Virus record (IMG/VR): IMGVR_UViG_3300030090_004227
Coordinates: 1,392-57,671 of that record
Source: a virus
Length of the DNA stretch: 56,280 nucleotides
Strand: one strand, 5' to 3'
Every line of letters begins with the position of its first letter. Position 1 is the first letter of the stretch. The notes beneath the pieces were generated by a model, which did no database searches, was not told the origin of the DNA, and saw only the letters and a list, made by a program, of their open reading frames with translations. The position numbers were made by a program, and so were the translations under genes. This document shows, one piece after another, positions 23,360 to 32,016 of the stretch.

Positions 23360-24128
23360 ACACTACGTATTCAATTCGAAAGAGGAGTTCCAAGATCATT
23401 TCCTTCCTCACGTACCACCTCTACATAAAAATTGGAGAAATGCTGAAGAGGGAGATTGGGTAGTAGCTGATGATGGGGGAATTGTTCAGTTGTTAAAAGT
23501 CTCTACTAATATCACACATCCCAACGATAGAAAGAATTATAATTACGCTAAAGGATGGGTTCGTACTGTAGTGGGAACTTTTCTTATTAGAGATAATATT
23601 GAAATGGATACAGACTTCTCTAAACATCAAAATAGATATACGTTCTCTCGTACAATTAAGAATCCTTCTAAAAGAGTCAAGAAAAGAACTGTTTGCACAA
23701 AGAAAGAAAGAGTATTCGCAACTAATATGGCTGTAGGGACTGGAGTCGTAAAAGCATATAAGGATGCCTTTGGGAATGAAGTAGATGATGGCGTTGCAAA
23801 AAGAAAAGGAATGGTTTTATTAAAACAGGATAGAGTAATGAAAGAAGTTGAAAAATCAGTGCTAGACGTAGCAAAGAAAATGGGTATCGACCATGAGTAC
23901 ATTCTTAACAATCTAAAACAGCTATGTGAGTATTCAGAAGACGAGAATATTCAATTACAAGCAACTAAAGAACTTGGTAAAGCTGTTGGTACTCTTGGTG
24001 CTCCTAAAGTTCAGCAAAGAGAAGTCGGTATATATGGTATGCTACAAGAGTTCTCTACAAAAGAACTTGAAAAAGCAAAGAGACCTGAATTGGAGGTTAA
24101 AACTGATGATTTGCCCACACTGCAATAG
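23331..24128 (+). CDS. Putative terminase small subunit
   Basis: The N-terminal 115 residues are unrecognised. From about residue 120, ERVFATNMAVGTGVVKAYKDAFGNEV recalls the helix-turn-helix start of small terminases (an ...Q-x-F-a... helix, then GtkAy.dAf). A helical part (VMKEVEKSVLDVAKKMG, then KQLCEYSEDEN) follows, with an acidic tail. It precedes the large terminase by three genes. A TerS role (pac recognition and loading of TerL) fits; the extra N-terminal domain is unusual. Confidence 0.55.
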   Translation: MKSQTIKGFKHYVFNSKEEFQDHFLPHVPPLHKNWRNAEEGDWVVADDGGIVQLLKVSTNITHPNDRKNYNYAKGWVRTVVGTFLIRDNIEMDTDFSKHQNRYTFSRTIKNPSKRVKKRTVCTKKERVFATNMAVGTGVVKAYKDAFGNEVDDGVAKRKGMVLLKQDRVMKEVEKSVLDVAKKMGIDHEYILNNLKQLCEYSEDENIQLQATKELGKAVGTLGAPKVQQREVGIYGMLQEFSTKELEKAKRPELEVKTDDLPTLQ

Positions 24129-24999
24129 TTATCACGTAAAGAAAGATGGCCGAAGGCTTAATAGAGAGCCTATCCAACAAAGATTCAAATGTGGAAACTG
24201 TAAAAAAGGATTCTCTATACCTATATCTAGTCTTATACCTGAATCGCCTTCCATTGATCCTGGTGGTATCTTTGAATATGAATCAGATAAGGTAGTACGA
24301 GTACATGGATTAACGGATGTTCATGTTGGAGCTGGTTCTGAGGGAAAAGAAATATTTGATAGAAAAAAATTCCAAGAAGCAATAAAAGCAATATATGAAG
24401 ATGATAATGCTGTTTGGTTTGGTAATGGAGATATGATTGAATGTATACCTCCTCACTACAAAATTAGTCAGAGAGGTCAATATATTCCTCCTGATTCTCA
24501 GCATGAGGAGTTTATTAATCTTGTAAGACCTATTGCTGATAAGTGTTTGTTTATGCGTGGTGGAAATCACGACTTTCTAAGAAGTATTAACCTTCTAGAC
24601 TATGATGTTGCGAAAATGATCGCTAAAGACTTAGCTGTGCCTTATTTTCAGTATCCTGGCTACTCCGTTATCAAAGTAAATGGTAAAGAGTGGAACTTAG
24701 TAACAGGACATGGGAAAAGTGGAGCTAAGAATGGAGATTTAGAACTTTATCAGATGTCTCATGTGTATAGTAAAGGTGACGTATTCTTTTTAGGACACAA
24801 TCATCAACTATATGCAAAGCCTCTTGATTCTCTAAGAGTTGAAGATAATAAAGAAAAACTTTATAAGAGATGGTTCATTAGAGGTGGAAGTTTCTTAAAT
24901 TACGCTGATTATGCAAGATATTCGTTTTATCAGATTGTCAGAACAGGTTGGGTTACTATGGAATTTACAAATAAGGATATACGCTGTTGGGTGAATTAA
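24106..24999 (+). CDS. Zinc-ribbon metallophosphoesterase
   Basis: From ATG 24106 (297 aa), residues 3-32 form a zinc ribbon (C3-x2-C6 and C29-x2-C32) like those of transposase-type DNA-binding modules. The rest is a calcineurin-like phosphoesterase: D71-x-H73, GNGD (106-109), GGNHD (152-156), GHG (201-203), GHNH (230-233), with all metal ligands present. Members cleave phosphodiesters in DNA, RNA or nucleotides. Its position between TerS-like and TerL genes suggests a DNA-processing role in packaging, though the substrate is not known. It overlaps the TerS-like gene by 23 bases. Confidence 0.85.
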   Translation: MICPHCNSYHVKKDGRRLNREPIQQRFKCGNCKKGFSIPISSLIPESPSIDPGGIFEYESDKVVRVHGLTDVHVGAGSEGKEIFDRKKFQEAIKAIYEDDNAVWFGNGDMIECIPPHYKISQRGQYIPPDSQHEEFINLVRPIADKCLFMRGGNHDFLRSINLLDYDVAKMIAKDLAVPYFQYPGYSVIKVNGKEWNLVTGHGKSGAKNGDLELYQMSHVYSKGDVFFLGHNHQLYAKPLDSLRVEDNKEKLYKRWFIRGGSFLNYADYARYSFYQIVRTGWVTMEFTNKDIRCWVN

Positions 25000-25205
25000 T
25001 AGAAACATACGATCCTAAAGGTTTGAATCTAGGGGAATGTATTACAGAACTTAAAAGGATAGCAAAGGAAATTGATTACACCGCTCTTGTTCAAGGTGAT
25101 CCTGAAAGTATGGTTAGAGTTGGACAACTAAAACAAGTTATTGAGCATGTGTCAGTTCCTGAGTTAGTAGGATATGAAAACGAAGAGAACCGTATCAAAG
25201 CATGA
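24987..25205 (+). CDS. Small hypothetical packaging-region protein, 72 aa
   Basis: The start is TTG with AAGGA 9 bases upstream, overlapping the phosphoesterase stop by 13 bases. Helical and acidic, with ECITELKRIAKEID and KQVIEHVSVPELVGY. Possibly a helper of terminase; not recognised. Confidence 0.5.
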   Translation: MGELIETYDPKGLNLGECITELKRIAKEIDYTALVQGDPESMVRVGQLKQVIEHVSVPELVGYENEENRIKA

Positions 25206-25407
25206 TATTGTAAGATCAATTAAAGCACTAAGGTATAGGATAGAAAATCTAGTTACTATATTTCAGATGCAACAACAAGAATTTAAAGAGTACCTTGAGT
25301 ACAAAAAAGAAACAAAAGCCTTTGAAAGTTTCTTGAAAGAAAAATATGAACGTGAACAGTCAGAAAATGTCGGAAGCAGAGGAGACACTAAGGTTAGCGA
25401 AAAGTGA
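25174..25407 (+). CDS. Small coiled-coil protein, 77 aa
   Basis: Almost all helical and charged (SIKALRYRIENLVTIFQMQQQEFKEYLEYK), a likely coiled coil. It overlaps both neighbours (32 and 62 bases) and is directly before TerL. It may be a DNA-binding or oligomerising partner in packaging. Confidence 0.5.
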   Translation: MKTKRTVSKHDIVRSIKALRYRIENLVTIFQMQQQEFKEYLEYKKETKAFESFLKEKYEREQSENVGSRGDTKVSEK

Positions 25408-26902
25408 TTTAATCGCCTTTGGCAAACTCTTCCTTCCTGATGACTTTCTTCGTAGTGAAACTCCTAGTTTTCATTATGAAGTTGCCGATTGTATTGATGA
25501 TAAAAAATGTAAGCAGTTAGCAATCATTGTTCCGAGGGGACATGGCAAAACAATCCTAACAAAAGCTAGTATCCTAAAAGATTTTCTCTTTGCAGATGAT
25601 CTTCTATTCTACGCTTGGGTATCTGCTACACAGAAACTAGCTGTAGGAAATATGGATTACATTAAACATCACCTCGACTATAACGAAAGAATCAAATATT
25701 ATTTTGGTTCAACTAAGGGTCCGAAATGGACTGAAGAAGACATAGAGCTTCGCAACGGATGTAAGCTACTTTCTAAAAGTAATGTTGCAGGTATTCGTGG
25801 TGGAGCAAAGTTACATAAACGATATGACCTAATTGTATTGGATGATTTTGAACATGAAGCAAACACTATTACTCAAGATGCAAGAGCTAAAAACGCTAAT
25901 CTTGTCACTGCCGTTGTTTATCCTGCTCTTGAGCCTCACACTGGTCGGTTGCGTGTTAATGGGACTCCTGTTCACTTTGACAGTTTTATTAACAACCTTC
26001 TCGTCAATAATGAAAAAGCTAAAAAACAAAAAGACAGTTTTTCTTGGAAAGTTATTTCCTACAAGGCAATAGACAAAAGTGGCAACCCACTTTGGTCGTC
26101 TTTCTTTCCTAAGAAAAAGTTAGACGAGAAAAAGAAATTTTATCGAGACTCAGGGCAACCTTCAAAGTTCTATCAAGAATATATGATGGAAGTGATGAGT
26201 GCTGAAGACGCAGCTTGGAGTAGCGATAATGTGAAGAATTGGAGTGGCTATTATGAGCATGAAGAAGGCATTAACTATATCGTACAAGACGGAGAAAAAA
26301 CACCTATCAATACATTTCTCGGTTGTGACCCTGCTACTGACATTGATACTAAAGAATCTGATTTTAGTGTCATTATGGCTGTGGGTGTTGACACACATAA
26401 TAACTTATATGTTTTCGAGTATGAACGTCATAGAAGTATTCCCACCATCGGATCAAAAACCCCGAATGGAGAAGCCTATGGAAAAAAGGGCGTTGTAGAT
26501 TATATTATTGAAATGTATGACAAATATCATTGTATGAGTGCAACTGTAGAAGACGTTGCTATGAATAGAACAATATTTCAAGCCCTAAATGAGGAGAGAA
26601 GAAGGTTAAATCGCTTTGATCTTGCTGTAATTGCTGAAAAACCTGGTGGTACACAGAAGAGAAATCGCATTTATAGTGGACTTTCGTCAAGATTTAGCAT
26701 GGGAACGGTACATATTCGAGACAGTCACTTGGATTTATTGCACGAAATCCTTACATTTGGCCCTAGAATGGCTCACGATGATACCATAGAAACACTTTAT
26801 TACGCAAATTTGCACTCATTTCCTCCAAACATGAAGCAAGATGCACATAAAAAGAAATGGATCAAGCCTAAACGTAAACCTAAACCTTGGATGGTAGCAT
26901 GA
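25346..26902 (+). CDS. terL: Terminase large subunit
   Basis: The 518-residue ATPase-nuclease has Walker A PRGHGKT (63-69), Walker B DLIVLDDFE (161-169), and an RNase H-like nuclease with D328 (GCDPATD), E402 (TVEDVAM) and D478/D479 (AHDD). It drives DNA into the prohead and cuts the concatemer. A second start at residue 8 (25367) is possible. The stop overlaps the next gene as ATGA. Family assignment is firm; the packaging type (headful or cohesive) cannot be read. Confidence 0.92.
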   Translation: MNVNSQKMSEAEETLRLAKSDLIAFGKLFLPDDFLRSETPSFHYEVADCIDDKKCKQLAIIVPRGHGKTILTKASILKDFLFADDLLFYAWVSATQKLAVGNMDYIKHHLDYNERIKYYFGSTKGPKWTEEDIELRNGCKLLSKSNVAGIRGGAKLHKRYDLIVLDDFEHEANTITQDARAKNANLVTAVVYPALEPHTGRLRVNGTPVHFDSFINNLLVNNEKAKKQKDSFSWKVISYKAIDKSGNPLWSSFFPKKKLDEKKKFYRDSGQPSKFYQEYMMEVMSAEDAAWSSDNVKNWSGYYEHEEGINYIVQDGEKTPINTFLGCDPATDIDTKESDFSVIMAVGVDTHNNLYVFEYERHRSIPTIGSKTPNGEAYGKKGVVDYIIEMYDKYHCMSATVEDVAMNRTIFQALNEERRRLNRFDLAVIAEKPGGTQKRNRIYSGLSSRFSMGTVHIRDSHLDLLHEILTFGPRMAHDDTIETLYYANLHSFPPNMKQDAHKKKWIKPKRKPKPWMVA

Positions 26903-27633
26903 GTAATGGAAAAAAATTTAATTTAGACGAGTTTGTATCAAAAGGTGATGCTATTTATCAACAGGAAATGACAGGAGCTCCTGTTTACAGTGATCCAAAA
27001 TTTCCTGGTATAGCTAGATTTGATGACAAAGAACAAGAGACAGATGAATATATTTTAAGAGGTCTAACAGGTGGAGAGGTTATTCGAGGCCCAGGCCATT
27101 CCTATACTTACAGTGGGATGAGGGGGTCAGAACCTGTAAAAGGAAAAAGTACAATTGGTGACGATACTATGACTCCTAGACAGGCCTATTTTATGAAACA
27201 GTATATAAAACATACTGACGAGGCTGGTATGACTAAAAACGAAAGACAAAAATACGGTGCCGAGATAAGCCAAATAAAAAATACGTATGGTCAACAGCCT
27301 AGATATAGTCAAGGAAAAATTATAAGTCCTTATAGTATTATGGGTATAAAAAGTAAAGCTATGGAAGGTCTGCCTAGATCAGAGCAACTAATGCAGGAAA
27401 TGGATTGGCATAAAAGAATTACAAATTTGCCTACAAGTTTAACTACTGAAGACAAGATTATGAACTCAATGAAAGACGATAGCTTAGACATAAGAGGTTT
27501 TAAGCCACAAAGCATGGAAGATAGAAGGAAAGCTGCGATGGACAGAGCACGAAATAGAATGAAATCAAGAAAAAAAGAAAGTAATGCAGATAAATTAAGG
27601 CGACTTAGAAATATGAAGTTTGGTGACGACTAA
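26899..27633 (+). CDS. Hypothetical virion-region protein, 244 aa
   Basis: I chose ATG 26899, overlapping the TerL stop as ATGA; a TTG 12 bases upstream is less likely. Hydrophilic and Gly/Arg-rich, with an Arg/Lys-rich C-terminus (DRARNRMKSRKKESNADKLR). Between terminase and portal such proteins are often head-assembly or internal proteins. Unknown. Confidence 0.55.
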   Translation: MSNGKKFNLDEFVSKGDAIYQQEMTGAPVYSDPKFPGIARFDDKEQETDEYILRGLTGGEVIRGPGHSYTYSGMRGSEPVKGKSTIGDDTMTPRQAYFMKQYIKHTDEAGMTKNERQKYGAEISQIKNTYGQQPRYSQGKIISPYSIMGIKSKAMEGLPRSEQLMQEMDWHKRITNLPTSLTTEDKIMNSMKDDSLDIRGFKPQSMEDRRKAAMDRARNRMKSRKKESNADKLRRLRNMKFGDD

Positions 27634-27647
27634 ATGCGAGGTAATTA

Positions 27648-28016
27648 ATGGCTGATCGTGCTTTAACAGGTAGTGCAATTGGATTAGAACCTGCAAGACC
27701 TTCTGAACAATCTCTTGCTACTCGTGCTTTAAGTGGTACGGTGCGTCAGATTGCGCAGGGAAATACTAAATCTGTATGGCAAGGACTTGTTGGTGCTGCT
27801 GATTTTGCTAAAAGACATCCAATACAAACAGGTTCGTTAGCTGCTTTATATATGCTTGGAAGTAAACATGGAGTAAATATGCGAGGAGGAAAGTTAAATA
27901 TTCCTCTTAGTGAAGGTACAAAACTTTCTGTTGGAAGACATAACTACCAATCTCCAGTGCCAGGTGAAGATGATGATGTTCCTTATTCAGGTATAAAACT
28001 CTCTAGGAGATTTTAA
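27648..28016 (+). CDS. Hypothetical virion-region protein, 122 aa
   Basis: Ala/Ser-rich, with a Gly-rich middle (GSLAALYMLGSKHG) that could be a short hydrophobic helix. It lies between the head-region genes. It may be an internal head or ejection protein; no family. Confidence 0.5.
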   Translation: MADRALTGSAIGLEPARPSEQSLATRALSGTVRQIAQGNTKSVWQGLVGAADFAKRHPIQTGSLAALYMLGSKHGVNMRGGKLNIPLSEGTKLSVGRHNYQSPVPGEDDDVPYSGIKLSRRF

Positions 28017-28017
28017 T

Positions 28018-28791
28018 ATGTCTGAAAATAATTACACTCCTGAAGATAGTAGCACTGATATTCTACGTGATACGTTACTTGACAATCCTTATACTGGGTC
28101 AGACGGCATGTTAGATTTAATATCAACTTACATATTTAAAGGTGATAAAGATTTCAATAAAGATGTATTTAAAACAAATTTTAGAGATTATGCTAATAGA
28201 ACTAGAGGTTTAGAAAGTTCAGGTGGGAAAAAATCGCAATTAACCAATCCTTTGAGTAATGCAAGGGGCGATTTTCAATTTACCCCAGAAGCTTTTAGAA
28301 TTGGAAAAGAAAGAATAAAAAATCTGTATGCGATGTGGAAACCTCAAAAGGAAAACGAAACTAAAAAAGCATATGAAAAAAGAATGAAGGATTATTATCC
28401 TTCGTGGATGAATAAAACTGATCCTATTGACTTATCCACAGATGATCAATATGCTTTGTTTTATGCAAATACAGCTATGCAAACTTATAATCAATACAAT
28501 GATAGTGTGTATACATCGGGAGAAAATAAAGGACAATTAATATTTAAAGATAAGCAAGGAGAGCCACAATTCGGTCTAGTAAACAATGCTCTCAAACAGC
28601 TTGGAAGCGAAGAGTTTGCTGTAGATGCCAGAAAATGGTTATTTTGGAATACTCATTACAGACCTAGTCGACATGAATATATTCAAATAGAAAATAGTGA
28701 CGGAAGAATAAGAAGTTTCGATGATACAATTATTACTTCTGTCAACCGACACAACTTAACCCTAGAACGAATGAAGGAATATTTTGGATAA
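28018..28791 (+). CDS. Putative lytic transglycosylase-like virion protein
   Basis: The 257 residues include RGLESSGGKKSQLTNP with a probable catalytic E66, then NARGDFQFTPEAFRIG. This resembles the E-S-(S)-G and G-x-x-Q-F-x-P motifs of soluble lytic transglycosylases, which cut peptidoglycan glycan strands. The family call rests on this region; the later part is unrecognised. As a virion enzyme it would help DNA cross the cell wall. No other lysozyme-type gene is evident, so it may also act in lysis. Confidence 0.6.
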   Translation: MSENNYTPEDSSTDILRDTLLDNPYTGSDGMLDLISTYIFKGDKDFNKDVFKTNFRDYANRTRGLESSGGKKSQLTNPLSNARGDFQFTPEAFRIGKERIKNLYAMWKPQKENETKKAYEKRMKDYYPSWMNKTDPIDLSTDDQYALFYANTAMQTYNQYNDSVYTSGENKGQLIFKDKQGEPQFGLVNNALKQLGSEEFAVDARKWLFWNTHYRPSRHEYIQIENSDGRIRSFDDTIITSVNRHNLTLERMKEYFG

Positions 28792-31061
28792 TGGCTAGAA
28801 TAACAAACAAAAAGAAGGCTGAAAGAAATAAATCACTTTGGTCGAGAGCTAATAATAGTAATCGTCAAAAATGGGAAACCATTCAACAACAAGCTTATGA
28901 CTTTTACTTAAACGATCAACTTACAAGTGATGAAAAAGTTCAGTTGGAAGATGCAGGCATGCCTTCCTTTATCATTAATAGGATTACTCCTGTTATTGAA
29001 ATGATGAAATACTTTGTTACAGCAAATAGCCCTAGATGGCAGGCTGTAGGTGCAGAGGGAAGTGATGTTGATGTAGCTGCTGTGCATTCTGATATTGCTG
29101 ATTATTGTTGGTATCTATCAAATGGTAAATCTATATACTCTCACATAATACAAGATGCTCTTACTAAATCTGTAGGATATTTTCTTGTTGATATAGACCC
29201 TGATGCTGATAGAGGTCTAGGAGAAGTAACATTTCAAAGGATTGAGCCTTTTGATGTTTTTGTTGATCCTATGAGTACGGACTTTTTATTTAGAGATGCT
29301 TCTTATGTAATGATTAAGAAAAGTCTACCGAAACAACAATTGTATCGACTATTCCCTGATATGAAAGCAAAAATTAAAAAAGCTAGTGGAATAGCAACGG
29401 AAGGAAACGCAGCCTACACAATGCGAGATATAGGTAGATCAGATAGTATTCAACCTGACGATGTTGGAACTGAAGCATATAATCCTGAAAATGCAGAAGA
29501 CGATGAAATTATTGATCTCTTTGAAATGTATCAAAAGATTAAAGTTCCTTATATGCACGTATATCTGAATATTCCACCTAACGAAGAAGAGATGGAAGCT
29601 ATTAAACAACAAGCTGAAGAGCAAATCCAACAATTACAAAAAGAATTAGAAGTACAAATTAAAGAACAAGAAAAATCTTTAATGGAAGCTGTAGAACGTG
29701 GTGAAATGATTGAAGAACGAGCTGTCTTAGAACTTGAAAAAGCTAATAAAGAAGCTGAAGCACAACTTCAACAACAACAACAAATGATTATTTCTAGCAT
29801 TACAGAACGTGAAACAAAAGTAGAAAATCAAACTGTTACAGAAGCAGAATTTAAAATATTAATGGAAAATGAAGAGTTTGCACAAAATTTAGTTGACTCT
29901 GTAAAATTCTATGATACTAGAATTAAGCTTTGTTGCACACTAGCTGCAGACGTATTCTTATATGAATACATACTTCCTTGTACTGAGTATCCTATTGTTC
30001 CTGTAATGTATCAATGGACAGGTACTCCTTATCCAATGAGTGCAGTTACTCCTCTTGTAGGAAAACAACAAGAATTAAATAAAGCTCATCAAATAATGAT
30101 TCACAATGCAAACCTATCTTCTAATCTAAGATGGTTATATGAAGAAGGATCAGTTCCTGAAGATGAATGGGAACAATACTCTTCTGCGCCTGGTGCTTTA
30201 TTAAAATATCGTCAAGGTTTTTCACCCCCAACTCCTGTTAATCCTTTGCCATTGAATAATGCATTTTTCTCAATGACACAAACAGGAAAACAAGATATGG
30301 AGTATTTATCAGGTATTTATTCCTCAATGCAAGGAAATGTTGGTGAACAACATGAAACATATAGAGGTCTACTTGCAGCTGATGAGTATGGAACTCGAAG
30401 AATTAAAGCATGGATGGAAACTCTTGTTGAACCTGCTCTTGAACATCTTGGTAAAGTATTTAAAGAAATTGCACAAGCAACATACACTGCAAATAAAGTT
30501 TTTAGAATTGTTCAACCTAGTGCATTACAAGAAGAACAAGAATCAGAGATTAACATTCCAATCTATAATGATTTTGGAAAAGCAATAGGAAAATGGAAAG
30601 ATTATGGAGCTGCTAAATTTGATATAAGAATTATAGCAGGTTCTACAATGCCTGTAAATAGATGGGCATTACTAGAAGAATATTTCAGATGGTTTCAAGC
30701 TGGACTTATTGATGACGTTGCGATGTTGGCAGAAACAGATGTTCGTGGTAAAGAGAATATCCTTAAAAGAAAATCTGTATACTCACAACTAAAATCACAA
30801 GTCGATCAGTTAGAATCCATGCTAAAAGACAGAGAAGGTACGATTGAAACATTATCAAGGCAAGTTGTACAAGCTGGTATCAGAGAAGATATTAATGAGG
30901 CTGAACTAGAACAAAGAAAACAAGTTCAAGATACCACAGCTCAACAGAAATTACTCAGAGAGAGTATGAAGTTAGAAGCCAACGCAGCCAGAAAAGACCT
31001 AAGTAGGGAAGTCAAAAGCGCAATAAACGAATCAAGAAGAGGCAGACAACAAAAAAAATAG
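28791..31061 (+). CDS. Portal protein (P22-like)
   Basis: The 756-residue protein has features of large podovirus portals: INRITPVIEMMKYFVTANSPRWQAVGAEGSD near the N-terminus, then FQRIEPFDVFVDPMSTDF and PIVPVMYQWTGTPYPMSAVTPLVGKQQELNKA. A long coiled-coil insert with many Gln and Glu (about 260-350) is unusual. The C-terminus is helical and basic (crown-like). It makes the dodecameric DNA channel at the vertex. The ATG overlaps the previous stop by one base. Confidence 0.85.
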   Translation: MARITNKKKAERNKSLWSRANNSNRQKWETIQQQAYDFYLNDQLTSDEKVQLEDAGMPSFIINRITPVIEMMKYFVTANSPRWQAVGAEGSDVDVAAVHSDIADYCWYLSNGKSIYSHIIQDALTKSVGYFLVDIDPDADRGLGEVTFQRIEPFDVFVDPMSTDFLFRDASYVMIKKSLPKQQLYRLFPDMKAKIKKASGIATEGNAAYTMRDIGRSDSIQPDDVGTEAYNPENAEDDEIIDLFEMYQKIKVPYMHVYLNIPPNEEEMEAIKQQAEEQIQQLQKELEVQIKEQEKSLMEAVERGEMIEERAVLELEKANKEAEAQLQQQQQMIISSITERETKVENQTVTEAEFKILMENEEFAQNLVDSVKFYDTRIKLCCTLAADVFLYEYILPCTEYPIVPVMYQWTGTPYPMSAVTPLVGKQQELNKAHQIMIHNANLSSNLRWLYEEGSVPEDEWEQYSSAPGALLKYRQGFSPPTPVNPLPLNNAFFSMTQTGKQDMEYLSGIYSSMQGNVGEQHETYRGLLAADEYGTRRIKAWMETLVEPALEHLGKVFKEIAQATYTANKVFRIVQPSALQEEQESEINIPIYNDFGKAIGKWKDYGAAKFDIRIIAGSTMPVNRWALLEEYFRWFQAGLIDDVAMLAETDVRGKENILKRKSVYSQLKSQVDQLESMLKDREGTIETLSRQVVQAGIREDINEAELEQRKQVQDTTAQQKLLRESMKLEANAARKDLSREVKSAINESRRGRQQKK

Positions 31062-31111
31062 TGCTCTTGACTTAAATAGTCTGTCGTAACTAAATTAGGG
31101 AGAATAAAACT

Positions 31112-31993
31112 ATGAGTGACCAACAAGAGACAGATAACCTATCTATCGAAGATACAGTCGTGGGTAGCCCTGGAGCTCCTGTACAAAATGCAGATGACTC
31201 GGCAGAATTTTTTGCTGCCTTAGACAAGGATGTCAATCGCATGACGTATGACTCAGAACTTAGTAACGAGCCAGATGCCCCCGTGATTGCCGAGGCTCAA
31301 GCAGAAACCTTTCAGGAAGAACCTGAAAGCCCTGCTCCAGAACAAAATCACAATTGGGAAAAGAGATATAAAGATTCTAGTAAAGAAGCAAAAAATCTAA
31401 AAAGTAGGTTGAGTGAGCTAGAGCCATATACCCCAGTTCTTGATGCTATGAAAGAAGACCCTCAATTAATTGATCATGTGAGAAATTATTTCGAGGGCGG
31501 TGGTTCTGCACCTGTCAACTTGAAAGAACGATTAGGTGTACCTGAAGATTTTGTTTTTGATTATGACGAAGCAATTTCTAATTCAAACTCTGATTCAGCA
31601 AGAGTTCTTGGAGCAACTATTGATGGTGTTGTACAACAAAGGTTGTCAGCATTTGCAAATGAGCAAAAAGAACAAAATCAACTTGTTAATGAAGAGGCAT
31701 CTTTTAAAAGTCGTCACGAATTATCGGATGACCAAATGGGTGAAGTATTGAATTTTGCAAAAAGTCGTAAGTTATCTCTTGATGATATTTATTATCTATA
31801 TAACAGAGAAAATCGGGATAAAAATATTGCGAACTCTGCTAGAAAAGAAGTAACAGAACAAATGAAAAATGTACGCCAGAAACCTAAAAGTGTCAGTACG
31901 GCTGGTTCTCAATCAATAGAACAGTCTACAGACGACCTTGTTTTCGATCAAATCGCTAAGTCAGGCGGCGGTGTGGAGGAATTGTTTAGATAA
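31112..31993 (+). CDS. Putative scaffolding protein
   Basis: The 293-residue acidic, helical protein lies directly before the capsid gene, as scaffolds usually do. Residues 75-110 contain HNWEKRYKDSSKEAKNLKSRL, typical of phage scaffold N-terminal helices; the C-terminus is basic. No protease motif. Called from position and composition. Confidence 0.7.
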   Translation: MSDQQETDNLSIEDTVVGSPGAPVQNADDSAEFFAALDKDVNRMTYDSELSNEPDAPVIAEAQAETFQEEPESPAPEQNHNWEKRYKDSSKEAKNLKSRLSELEPYTPVLDAMKEDPQLIDHVRNYFEGGGSAPVNLKERLGVPEDFVFDYDEAISNSNSDSARVLGATIDGVVQQRLSAFANEQKEQNQLVNEEASFKSRHELSDDQMGEVLNFAKSRKLSLDDIYYLYNRENRDKNIANSARKEVTEQMKNVRQKPKSVSTAGSQSIEQSTDDLVFDQIAKSGGGVEELFR

Positions 31994-32016
31994 TAAGGTA
32001 AAAGGAGAAAAAGGTC

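Noticed and set aside
28432-28440. Third DnaA box match (TTATCCACA)
   Set aside because: It is isolated within a coding sequence where it simply encodes LST, so it is expected by chance.
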